Assembly (NCBI RefSeq): GCF_946478925.1
Contig: NZ_CAMLDP010000044.1
Coordinates: 1-15,236 of the forward strand
Reading direction: 5' to 3'
Length of the DNA: 15,236 nt
DNA from: an uncultured Nitrososphaera sp.
GTDB taxonomy: Archaea > Thermoproteota > Nitrososphaeria > Nitrososphaerales > Nitrososphaeraceae
The translations under genes were made by a program, and so were the position numbers. Each line of letters starts with the position of its first letter. Within the stretch, counting starts at the first letter, position 1. Shown in pieces: positions 1-5,940 of this stretch. A model generated the notes under the pieces. That model did no database searches. It had not been told where the DNA came from and was given only the letters and a program-made list of their open reading frames with translations.

Positions 1-104
1 TGCCAGTTGACTGGCTCGTGGCAATGGCTGCAGATCTTTGTCACGGTGAGAGGGAAGCCGCACGCCCTGCAGCTCACCTTGTTGAAGAAAGTCTTGTTTC
101 TCAT
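1..104 (-). CDS. Zinc-ribbon protein, 3' part outside the window (partial)
   Basis: The minus strand reads from an ATG (MRNKTFFNKVSCRACGFPLT...) and stays open to the window edge. It carries CRAC and, 14 residues later, CSHC, the two halves of a four-cysteine zinc-binding site. The ATG lies three bases after the stop of the preceding zinc-ribbon gene on the same strand, so the two are almost certainly co-transcribed and probably translationally coupled. Only about 34 residues are visible. No function can be assigned beyond a small metal-binding protein that may contact nucleic acid or protein. Confidence 0.55.
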   Translation of the reverse strand, partial: MRNKTFFNKVSCRACGFPLTVTKICSHCHEPVNW

Positions 105-107
105 TTC

Positions 108-356
108 TTAGGCCGATTGGACCGCACGGGTTTGTACCGGGGAAAACTCTAGCACCGCCCCGCCTGTTGGACTGTAGTCAAAGGCGTACCTCTCGTTGCT
201 TGATACCGGCACCGTCTCTAGAGCGTTTTTATGGCACGACGGGCACCTTTCGACAGACCCGAGGCCAAGAAGAAGCGAGGCGCACCAAAAGCATTCGTTG
301 CAGATGACGAAATTCACAGGGGCTATTCTTTGCGATGCGACTGTGGCTGTTGACAT
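108..356 (-). CDS. Small zinc-ribbon protein, 82 aa
   Basis: A complete short gene. The protein has CNECFWC at residues 19-25 and CPSC at 38-41, giving a CxxC...CxxC site typical of rubredoxin-like or zinc-ribbon folds. There is no signal peptide or membrane segment, so it should be cytoplasmic. An AT-rich box (GAATAAATCC on the minus strand, about 383-392) lies roughly 30 bases before the ATG, which suits a nearly leaderless archaeal mRNA. It is followed after three bases by a second small cysteine-pair gene, suggesting a two-gene unit. I do not recognise a specific family; small zinc ribbons are common in archaeal transcription and RNA-binding proteins. Confidence 0.7.
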   Translation of the reverse strand: MSTATVASQRIAPVNFVICNECFWCASLLLGLGSVERCPSCHKNALETVPVSSNERYAFDYSPTGGAVLEFSPVQTRAVQSA

Positions 357-382
357 ACGAGCATATTGTATGGCGCGCCGGA

Positions 383-392
383 TTTATTCGTC
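383..392 (-). promoter_or_regulatory. Putative TATA box for the zinc-ribbon pair
   Basis: GAATAAATCC on the minus strand is centred about 32 bases upstream of the ATG at 356. That is the spacing expected for a transcript with a leader of only a few bases. Confidence 0.35.
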
Positions 393-438
393 CTTGAATG
401 CGCCCATAACGCGCAAAATGCGCAGTTTCTGCCGGGTT

Positions 439-1488
439 TTATAACCACGACGACTGGACAGGGCTGTATATCCTCTTCCTTGCGTCGTCAAGGCTGTTTC
501 TCTCTATTATCAGGCCCTGGGTCTTGAGCTCCTCTATTGCGCTCTGGACGGTCCTGCGCGGCATCCGGGTCAGTTCCATCAGCTCTTGCTGGTCGATTGG
601 GTGCTTGGTCTTGATGATGAAGTAGACGAATTTTGCGCCCGGGCCGCCTTCGGGGTCTTTGCGCAGGTACGAGACGCTGAACGCCGATTTTGTCGGAAAG
701 CCTCTCCTCTGGGACTCTATCGACGACACCGTGTCGATGTGGATCTCTGCGAGGTTGACCCGCTGCCCGAATTCTGCTATCAGGGACGACTGCTGGTGCT
801 CAAGGGGCGCCTCAAAGATGAACGTGCTTGGGGGGAACTTGGCCGTCAGTGCGCCCACAAAATTCCATTTTATCGAGCTCTTTTCGTCATAGATGCCGAC
901 GTTGACGCCCTCGTTGGCCTCAAGCACGACCTTGTCGGAGCCGAGCTTGACTGCCTCCTCCACCTTGGCAAGCGTAGAGTCGATTGAAAGCTGGTGCCTG
1001 GGGTCCTTCTTGCCTACCTTCCACTGAAAGTCGAGGCGCTTTGCCAGGATTGCGTCGGTCAGCTTTTTCTTTTGCTCGTACGTCAGGTTGAGGCTGTTCT
1101 CGCCGATTTCAATCATGTCAAACCCTACTTTTGCGGCGCTGTCGACGAATTTTTCAAACGCGTTTTCAGCCACCATGTACTCGGAAATTGTGCTGCCGGT
1201 CGAGACCCTCACGCCGAGGTCCTGGTAGAACCTTATCTTTTTTTGCAGCACGTCGTCGGACAACATGAGTGGGAGCACGCCGTAGACCTTGACCACGTCT
1301 ATGAACGGGGCTATGGCCTCAAAGTTCTCCCTGTCGAGGCCCTGCAGCTTGTCGATTATGTACGTCCGGCCCTCCTTGCGGGGTTTTTTGACGTCGACCC
1401 TGTTCTTGGCGTAGTTTTCCAGCAAATTTGACGTGTATATGCAGGATCGGCGCCTATTTTGGCTTTTGCTCACATGCAGATACAGCAC
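439..1488 (-). CDS. ComA-type phosphosulfolactate synthase fused to a winged-helix domain
   Basis: Residues about 35-265 match the ComA family (phosphosulfolactate synthase, a TIM barrel that adds sulfite to phosphoenolpyruvate in coenzyme M synthesis): KPRKEGRTYIIDK near 36-47, a GFDMIEIGE segment at 122-130, WKVGKKDP at 156-163 and EANEGVNVGIYDE at 190-202. Residues about 285-345 form a separate domain with the order helix-turn-helix then wing (DQQELMELTRMPRRTVQSAI, then GLIIER), as in MarR-like regulators. ComA proteins are usually about 250 aa, so the extra 80-90 residues are a real fusion. The first 30 residues look unlike the family, and an internal GTG (codon 6) or TTG (codon 22 or 23) could be the true start. 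Ammonia oxidizers are not known to make coenzyme M, so the substrate is open. It diverges from a sulfonate-type binding protein gene. Confidence 0.82.
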   Translation of the reverse strand: MLYLHVSKSQNRRRSCIYTSNLLENYAKNRVDVKKPRKEGRTYIIDKLQGLDRENFEAIAPFIDVVKVYGVLPLMLSDDVLQKKIRFYQDLGVRVSTGSTISEYMVAENAFEKFVDSAAKVGFDMIEIGENSLNLTYEQKKKLTDAILAKRLDFQWKVGKKDPRHQLSIDSTLAKVEEAVKLGSDKVVLEANEGVNVGIYDEKSSIKWNFVGALTAKFPPSTFIFEAPLEHQQSSLIAEFGQRVNLAEIHIDTVSSIESQRRGFPTKSAFSVSYLRKDPEGGPGAKFVYFIIKTKHPIDQQELMELTRMPRRTVQSAIEELKTQGLIIERNSLDDARKRIYSPVQSSWL

Positions 1489-1545
1489 ACAGTCGCGGTT
1501 TCAGGTCATGTTTCTGCACATAACTGCCGGATTCTGCACAGTTAC

Positions 1546-1557
1546 AAGAGATATTAA
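1546..1557. promoter_or_regulatory. Shared AT-rich promoter element between the comA-like and binding-protein genes
   Basis: GAGATATTAAGA is the only strong AT-rich box in the 95-base divergent gap. On the plus strand it lies about 32 bases before the ATG at 1584, giving a leader of about 7 bases. Read on the minus strand (CTTAATATCTC) it could also serve the comA-like gene with a longer leader. Sharing one element would couple the two genes. Confidence 0.45.
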
Positions 1558-1583
1558 GACAAGGCAGTCTACGTAGTGGGCAT

Positions 1584-2687
1584 ATGAACAACAAACTAAA
1601 GATCGGCATAGCGGCGGCCGTGATTGCTGCGGTCATCGCGACGTCGATACCCCTTGTACTTGACCAGCAGGCGCAGCCCCAGACGAGCGCCGAAACGGGA
1701 AATGATACTACTACTAGCACACCGGTAGCGGCATCGGAACAAAAGACACTTCGAATCGGCTACTTTCCAAACATAAACCACGCGCAGGCAGTGATAGGAC
1801 TTGGCAATGGCGATTTCCAGAAGGCCTTTGGGAGCAACGTCGATGTAAAGACGCAGGTGTTCAACGCCGGCCCGTCGGCGATAGAGGCACTCTTTGCAAA
1901 CCAAGTCGATGTGGCATACATCGGTCCAAACCCGGCTATCAACGGCTATGTGCAGTCGGAGGGCAAGAGCCTCAGGATCATCTCGGGGGCTGCAAGCGCT
2001 GGCGCGGTGTTTGTGGTGCGCAACGACGCAGGAATCAACTCGCCGGCCGACTTTGCTGGCAAAAAGTTTGCGTCGCCACAGCTTGGAAACACGCAGGACG
2101 TGGCGCTGAGAAGCTACCTCCTTGCGAACGGCTACAAGACCAGGGACAAGGGAGGCAACGTGGATGTCATCCCTGCAAAGAACCCGGACATTGTCACTCT
2201 CTTTATAAAGAAAGAGATCGACGGCGCGTGGGTGCCCGAGCCGTGGGGCGCAAAACTGGTAAAGGAAGCCAACGGCAAGATACTCGTCGACGAAAGGACG
2301 CTGTGGCCAAACGGCGACTTTGTGACCACGCACATCATAGCCAGGACTGACTACCTGCAAAAGAATCCGGACGTCATAAAGAAGCTGCTTGAAGCCAACA
2401 TCGACGAGACCAACTGGATAAACGGCCACCCTGACGAGGCACGGGCCGCTTTCAACGCGCAGCTGAAAAAGCTCACTGGCCAGACAATCCCCGAAGACGA
2501 GTTCAAGGACGCGCTGTCCAGGCTCACCCTGACGTGGGACCCGATAAAGTCGTCGCTGTTCAAGTCGGCAGACGACGCATTCAAGCTGGGCTTCCTTGGC
2601 AAGGAAAAACCAGACCTTTCCAACATCTATGACCTGAAAATCCTGAACGAGGTGCTAAAGGGCAGGGGACTGGCAGAGATCCAGTAA
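1584..2687 (+). CDS. ABC transporter substrate-binding protein, sulfonate/nitrate/taurine type (SsuA/NrtA/TauA-like)
   Basis: The protein begins with a short basic stretch and a hydrophobic segment at residues 6-26, then a Thr/Ser/Ala-rich linker (about 33-53), then the binding fold. That is the usual design of archaeal solute-binding proteins anchored on the outside of the membrane. LRIGYFPNINHAQAVIGLG near residue 56, VFNAGPSAIEALFANQVDVAYIGP and GAWVPEPWG are hallmarks of the SsuA/NrtA/TauA family, which feeds aliphatic sulfonates, nitrate or taurine to an ABC importer. The 367-aa length is normal. No permease or ATPase gene follows: a poly-pyrimidine terminator and amoC come next. Ligand class is inferred from the family, and the divergent ComA-like gene makes a sulfonate or other sulfur compound attractive but unproven. 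Confidence 0.88.
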   Translation: MNNKLKIGIAAAVIAAVIATSIPLVLDQQAQPQTSAETGNDTTTSTPVAASEQKTLRIGYFPNINHAQAVIGLGNGDFQKAFGSNVDVKTQVFNAGPSAIEALFANQVDVAYIGPNPAINGYVQSEGKSLRIISGAASAGAVFVVRNDAGINSPADFAGKKFASPQLGNTQDVALRSYLLANGYKTRDKGGNVDVIPAKNPDIVTLFIKKEIDGAWVPEPWGAKLVKEANGKILVDERTLWPNGDFVTTHIIARTDYLQKNPDVIKKLLEANIDETNWINGHPDEARAAFNAQLKKLTGQTIPEDEFKDALSRLTLTWDPIKSSLFKSADDAFKLGFLGKEKPDLSNIYDLKILNEVLKGRGLAEIQ

Positions 2688-2696
2688 AAGACGCCT

Positions 2697-2717
2697 CTTT
2701 TCCCTTTTCTTTTTTTA
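2697..2717 (+). terminator. Pyrimidine-rich terminator after the binding-protein gene
   Basis: A run of T and C ending in seven T (about 2697-2717) starts some ten bases after the stop codon. Archaeal transcription commonly ends at such T-rich tracts without a hairpin. Confidence 0.55.
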
Positions 2718-2761
2718 ATAACCAGAAAAGTAACCTTGTTAATTCACATGGTTAATCAGAG

Positions 2762-2800
2762 TTATTATTTCTGGCCACGAATGATAGTTATAAGAGATGA
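2762..2800 (+). promoter_or_regulatory. Putative amoC promoter and ribosome binding site
   Basis: GTTATTATTT at 2761-2770 is a TATA-like box that predicts a transcript start near 2793. AGATGAT at 2795-2801 matches the archaeal Shine-Dalgarno AGGTGAT with one mismatch and sits about 9 bases before the ATG at 2811. Together they support the start that gives the canonical MAQIPSLIPKE N-terminus. Confidence 0.4.
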
Positions 2801-2810
2801 TGAAAAACAA

Positions 2811-3374
2811 ATGGCTCAGATTCCTTCCCTGATACCGAAAGAGCTTGAAGTCCAGAGGCTAAAGCGGATCTACATATTGATAATAGTCATGGTCTCTGTG
2901 ATGGCTTCTTCAGAACTAGACTATGTTGTTGACACTTCGCTGAACCAGACGATTATTCGCGACTCGGCGTTCACCCCTGCAAACTGGTGGCTGTACAGCA
3001 CCTTGATAGCACTGCCTTTGGGATGGGGCATGATAGCGATATATGACAGGCGGGTCCCCATCATGAGGGGGCCGGGAAACACGCTGAATACCGGCCTCAA
3101 GGTGGCAATCATCGGGTACCTGGCGGCAATGTTTGCGATTGGAGTTAACGAGCTGTGGCATTTTTGGTTCGTCGAAGAGGTGTTTGCCGTCCCTCCGCAC
3201 TGGGCCTTTAACATGGGGATATTCATGGCTCTCATGGGGTCGCTGGCATACCTTGTGAGGGTCTACGCGAGGCTCGTCGAGCTGGGCGCAGAGAGACCTG
3301 CGAGAAACCCGCACATAGCAGAGATGTACAAGCTGGCCTTGGAAGGAAGGCTGTACAGCAGGTCGATACCGTAG
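2811..3374 (+). CDS. amoC: Ammonia monooxygenase subunit C (archaeal AmoC)
   Basis: The 187-aa product has the typical archaeal AmoC layout: MAQIPSLIPKE N-terminus, IRDSAFTPANWWLYS at residues 49-63, the GVNELWHFWFVEE helix near 111-123, PPHW near 128-131, VRVYARLVELGAE and the terminal LYSRSIP. It belongs to the membrane copper monooxygenase that oxidises ammonia to hydroxylamine. H117 and H130 are spaced 13 apart, like two of the PmoC metal ligands; N113 sits where PmoC has Asp. Four membrane helices are apparent (about 19-33, 62-78, 97-113, 134-150). A longer reading frame begins at 2736, but the family N-terminus and a ribosome-binding-like site favour 2811. It stands alone: no amoA, amoB or amoX is present. 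From memory of AOA AmoC, three usual histidines appear replaced (N45, N58, T64), suggesting a divergent paralogue. Confidence 0.96.
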   Translation: MAQIPSLIPKELEVQRLKRIYILIIVMVSVMASSELDYVVDTSLNQTIIRDSAFTPANWWLYSTLIALPLGWGMIAIYDRRVPIMRGPGNTLNTGLKVAIIGYLAAMFAIGVNELWHFWFVEEVFAVPPHWAFNMGIFMALMGSLAYLVRVYARLVELGAERPARNPHIAEMYKLALEGRLYSRSIP

Positions 3375-3388
3375 GAGACTCGTTGCAT

Positions 3389-3410
3389 CTCCTCCCTTTC
3401 TTTTCTTTTA
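3389..3410 (+). terminator. Pyrimidine tract downstream of amoC
   Basis: A C/T-rich stretch rich in TTTT (about 3389-3410) begins about 15 bases after the amoC stop codon and is a plausible archaeal terminator. Confidence 0.5.
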
Positions 3411-3429
3411 TTGATGATGATAGTTTTTG

Positions 3430-3446
3430 TTGTTATTGTGTAACAA
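3430..3446. repeat. Short perfect inverted repeat in the amoC 3' region
   Basis: TTGTTA and TAACAA flank a five-base spacer (TTGTG). It lies 55 bases after amoC in a 194-base gap that otherwise holds T-rich sequence, a TTTAAATA box near 3510 and the promoter of the next gene. It could be a small stem-loop at the transcript end or chance. Confidence 0.3.
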
Positions 3447-3554
3447 GTCTTCTTCTCTAACCAAGAGCAGTCAGACCGGATGTTATTTCATATGCAACAA
3501 CAATGTCTTTTAAATATGCACAATTACCGCAGCGGCTCTTATAGCCTTCTTTGA

Positions 3555-3566
3555 CATTATATTAAT
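3555..3566 (+). promoter_or_regulatory. Putative TATA box for the hypothetical gene after amoC
   Basis: CATTATATTAAT is centred about 27 bases before 3587. It points to initiation at the ATG at 3584 or 3593 rather than the upstream GTG at 3569. Confidence 0.4.
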
Positions 3567-3568
3567 CT

Positions 3569-3955
3569 GTGAATCCAAGCAGAATGCAGGGTATGGATAT
3601 CGCATCCATACTTGAAAAGCATTCTCTACCTTATGATCCAGCTACATTTTTGCAAGAACTAGAGAAAGAGCCAAGACCTCCAGAATGGTACCGTGCGAGG
3701 GCTATTGAATTTGCGTCACTGGAGCAAAAGTGCCAAAGCATCATCGCTCCTGAACGCCTATCTACACTAAGTCATGAAATATTTTCTGCCAGTCATTCTT
3801 CAGCGCCAGAAGGGAAATTGCAAGCTATACTTGCAAGGGAGCAAAATGTTATCGCTAGCGTCCTTGCAATCCATAAGGAAGTTCTACGGAACCAGAAGAT
3901 GCTTCATGAGGGTGTAGAAAGAGCCAACAACAAGGGGAACCCCCAGGTTTTATAA
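3569..3955 (+). CDS. Hypothetical helical protein, probably frameshifted near its 3' end
   Basis: The open frame encodes up to 128 aa, starting at GTG 3569 or more likely ATG 3584 or 3593 from the TATA position. The product is soluble and mostly helical, with a charged Gln/Glu/Arg-rich second half (ILAREQNVIASVLAIHKEVL and following) likely to form a coiled coil. The frame ends abruptly after a G4/C5-rich spot (3934-3944), while the -1 frame continues for about 27 protein-like residues to a TAG at 4027. The intact gene therefore probably ran to about 4029 and encoded roughly 147 aa. I do not recognise a family. Its GC content is lower than that of the housekeeping genes, as for the other small genes nearby. 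Confidence 0.6.
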   Translation: MNPSRMQGMDIASILEKHSLPYDPATFLQELEKEPRPPEWYRARAIEFASLEQKCQSIIAPERLSTLSHEIFSASHSSAPEGKLQAILAREQNVIASVLAIHKEVLRNQKMLHEGVERANNKGNPQVL

Positions 3956-4029
3956 CCTCAGTAGACAGAGAGATAAAAAGAATTGATGATTTGGCAGAGC
4001 AGTTAGGATGGAAGCTTCCAAGGATTTAG
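3946..4029 (+). other. Out-of-frame 3' continuation of the preceding gene
   Basis: In the -1 frame this reads GFITSVDREIKRIDDLAEQ then LGWKLPRI and stop. The segment is charged, helical, protein-like and has no start of its own. It joins smoothly to the preceding gene if one base is missing within about 3934-3945. It could be a sequencing or assembly error at the homopolymers or a genuine inactivating deletion. The following 147 bases (4030-4176) hold no gene I can support. Confidence 0.5.
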
Positions 4030-4176
4030 TTCTGAAGAAGAAAATTTCGTGATAGAGATGCCTACTAATTTCAGCTTGGCTCTGTGTAAAACGGATCGTT
4101 TTGTAGCCCAAAACAAGGTGAGTAAATGCCCGATAAAAGCGAATTCCGAAGGAGAGCACAGAGTAATTGAACCACT

Positions 4177-4839
4177 CTACCTGTGCAAGCTTTCAGCAAT
4201 CTTCATCAATTCTTGAAGAGGCTGGTGCCCACGAACGCCGTAAAGCGTGCCATCTTGGTCATCATAGAACCTAACCCATCCGGGCATCTTTACTGGTTCT
4301 TGTTTAACGACATTCCCATCTATTCTTACAGTGTCAGTCCCGTTAAATGGCTCCCATCCGACTCCTTTGTTGCCATTTACTGTAACCGGCTCAACTTTGG
4401 CCAGTGTTTCCGTATGATTTGTGTAATACTGAAGTTCCCGGGTCTGAAATTGAACGCTATCTTTTACCTCATCGTATTTACTGACGCTGATAACTATGGC
4501 GCCTTTGTCAATCAGTTCCTCGAATGATTCAGTATTGGGGCAAAGGGAATAATCCGTATAGAACATAATGACGCTGCCTCCTGCATAGTCAACGCCCTCC
4601 AAGTTAAATCCTGCAGGCATACTTGTCGCAGCAGGTTGTTTTACCGGAAAGTTGACGACGACAGAAGAGAGATTCTTGGGAAGACATGCATTTTCGGTAG
4701 CGGTTTTTCCCATCTCTCCAGAATTGTTCGATATGCCGCTGCGAGTTGCGTCGGCACTGAAGAGAAAACTAAAGAGCACAACCAAAGCAATTCCGCAGGC
4801 AAGACCTGTAATTACAGGTGTCGTTGTGCTGCCAGACAT
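4177..4839 (-). CDS. Exported or membrane-anchored DUF4367-like protein
   Basis: Counting from the chosen ATG, the 220-aa product has an N-terminal hydrophobic segment at residues 9-27 and then an extracytoplasmic domain with two cysteines. The end resembles DUF4367-type domains: VTVNGNKGVGWEP in the middle, WVRFYDDQDGTLYGVRG, and a final LQELMKIAESL helix; those domains are found on membrane-bound anti-sigma-like and lipoprotein-like proteins of unknown role. An upstream in-frame ATG at 4902 exists, but a TATA-like TTGATTATGA (minus strand, 4871-4880) lies between the two starts, about 36 bases before 4839, which favours the later ATG. Function unknown; family assignment is from the C-terminal pattern only. 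Confidence 0.7.
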   Translation of the reverse strand: MSGSTTTPVITGLACGIALVVLFSFLFSADATRSGISNNSGEMGKTATENACLPKNLSSVVVNFPVKQPAATSMPAGFNLEGVDYAGGSVIMFYTDYSLCPNTESFEELIDKGAIVISVSKYDEVKDSVQFQTRELQYYTNHTETLAKVEPVTVNGNKGVGWEPFNGTDTVRIDGNVVKQEPVKMPGWVRFYDDQDGTLYGVRGHQPLQELMKIAESLHR

Positions 4840-4948
4840 GCGTGTATGTATGATAGTGATAGAAAGTTCTTCATAATCAATCTTTGTCCTAGTCACCCGC
4901 ATCCACCAGGATTGCTATTAGGTTGTCCGATTCTGGGAGTGTCGCTGC

Positions 4949-4968
4949 CACTGGAGATAAATCCAGTG
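4949..4968. promoter_or_regulatory. Dyad enclosing the TATA box of the SnoaL-like gene
   Basis: CACTGGA-GATAAA-TCCAGTG is a perfect 7-base inverted repeat whose six-base centre is the only TATA-like box before the ATG at 4985, 27 bases away. A protein binding the dyad would cover the TBP site, so this is a candidate operator. Such short repeats also arise by chance. Confidence 0.4.
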
Positions 4969-4984
4969 CTGCCGGAGAAATGCC

Positions 4985-5362
4985 ATGCAAAAACAACACG
5001 AATCTTCTGCAAAAAACGCGAAGGAAATCGTACTGGAGTACTTTGATGCACTAGAACGCCGGGACTTTGAATCTGCCAGAAGCTATCTGAAGGACAACAT
5101 ATCGTACGTGTCGCCTCTTAATTCATTTGACAATGCTGAAGCATACCTAAAGTATAATTTCAGCTTGCACCTGCCGAAATTAGATATCAAAAAGATTTTC
5201 ACCGACGGCGACAATGATGTCTGCATTTTCCATGAAACGGCTCTTACCAAGCCGGCTGCAACGGTCTTTGCATCCATTTGGTGTCACGTCGATGATGGTG
5301 GGAAAATAAGTTCGATAAACGTTCTTTTTGATCCGCGACCTTTCCTTCGGCCGGAAAGATAG
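4985..5362 (+). CDS. SnoaL/NTF2-like protein
   Basis: The 125-aa product has the common SnoaL/NTF2-like pattern: an N-terminal helix pair with AKEIVLEYFDALERRDFESA at residues about 12-31, DNISYVSPLNSFDNAEAYL (the variable strand and helix), then an antiparallel sheet ending SSINVLFDPRPF. The cone-shaped fold is used as a small enzyme (isomerase, hydrolase, cyclase) or a ligand-binding protein, so the reaction cannot be named. It is cytoplasmic, with no signal peptide. The mRNA should be leaderless, since the TATA-like box sits 27 bases before the ATG within a dyad. A T-rich terminator follows. It stands alone on its strand. Confidence 0.72.
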   Translation: MQKQHESSAKNAKEIVLEYFDALERRDFESARSYLKDNISYVSPLNSFDNAEAYLKYNFSLHLPKLDIKKIFTDGDNDVCIFHETALTKPAATVFASIWCHVDDGGKISSINVLFDPRPFLRPER

Positions 5363-5442
5363 GTAGGTTTCAGAATCCCGGGTCAAAGCGAGCTCATTGG
5401 GATTTTAAAGCGCGCCTATCAGGACTGCTTTGCCCCCTTGCC

Positions 5443-5461
5443 GTGCCTCTTTTTCTTTAAT
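5443..5461 (+). terminator. T-rich terminator after the SnoaL-like gene
   Basis: The stretch CCTCTTTTTCTTTAATTG is T-rich and lies about 80 bases after the stop codon, in a 177-base gap that otherwise holds only the promoter of the next gene. Confidence 0.4.
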
Positions 5462-5495
5462 TGATTATACCCTGCTATCATGATAAACTGCAGAC

Positions 5496-5507
5496 TTTAA
5501 AAATAAT
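5496..5507 (+). promoter_or_regulatory. TATA box of the two-helix membrane protein gene
   Basis: TTTAAAAATAAT predicts a transcript start near 5527, about 13 bases before the ATG at 5540. Confidence 0.5.
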
Positions 5508-5539
5508 AGTGCACTAGTCTAGCACACACACAGAAGCAT

Positions 5540-5821
5540 ATGGAGAAAAAAGCTGGAATGGCAATGTTTGTCATAGGAATCGTCATACTTTTGGGCCAGA
5601 GCAAGGTAATTCCATTTCTTTACGCCTTTCCTCTGATTTTCCTCTCAAGGTTTGAGTATCCGGCGTATATGACCGACTACTTTAACCTAGTGCCTGTCCT
5701 GTCTCTTGGCCTGTCAACATTCGCCACAATTCTGATCATATCAGGGGTAGTAATCTTTTACCGAGCTTGCAAACAGAATAGCAGCAACACAGGACCATTC
5801 GTTTTTCAGGACAAAAAATGA
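5540..5821 (+). CDS. Small membrane protein with two or three hydrophobic segments, 93 aa
   Basis: Hydrophobic stretches lie at residues about 7-20, 22-36 and 50-74, separated by a short polar loop (RFEYPAYMTDYFN), and the tail is polar (KQNSSNTG...). It looks like a small integral membrane protein with two main helices. No family is recognised. A clear TATA box gives a short leader. The gene is convergent with the frameshifted zinc-finger gene, whose end is nine bases away. Confidence 0.6.
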   Translation: MEKKAGMAMFVIGIVILLGQSKVIPFLYAFPLIFLSRFEYPAYMTDYFNLVPVLSLGLSTFATILIISGVVIFYRACKQNSSNTGPFVFQDKK

Positions 5822-5829
5822 AAGAGACG

Positions 5830-5940
5830 TTATATCCCAAAGTGTGTCATCCTGTGAGTATAGAGCTCCCCACTGTAAGGGGTAAAGAACCCGCAGATCT
5901 CGCAGGTGAGCATCTCCATTTTAGATGGAGGAAGTACTCG
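5830..5940 (-). other. Out-of-frame C2H2 zinc finger tail of the preceding gene
   Basis: The minus strand in the -1 frame reads RVLPPSKMEMLTCEICGF... and ends FGI then TAA. Cysteines are at 5904 and 5895 and histidines at 5856 and 5844 (first codon bases), giving C-x2-C-x12-H-x3-H, the exact classical spacing. Joining it to the upstream frame needs one extra base near 5940. A free-standing peptide from the ATG at 5919 is a weaker alternative. Confidence 0.55.

Noticed and set aside
2736..2810. N-terminal extension of amoC from an upstream ATG
   Set aside because: The 25 extra residues are unlike any AmoC, the canonical MAQIPS start follows, and a TATA-like box and ribosome site lie within the extension.
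3934..3945. Programmed -1 ribosomal frameshifting at the G/C-rich spot
   Set aside because: No X-XXY-YYZ slippery heptamer is present in the right frame and no downstream pseudoknot is evident; a deletion or sequencing error is simpler.
4049..4216. A plus-strand frame (MPTNFSLALCKTDRF...) of about 52 codons in the gap after the frameshifted gene
   Set aside because: It runs into the 3' end of the opposite-strand DUF4367-like gene, has no TATA box or ribosome site at the right distance, and the sequence is not recognisable.
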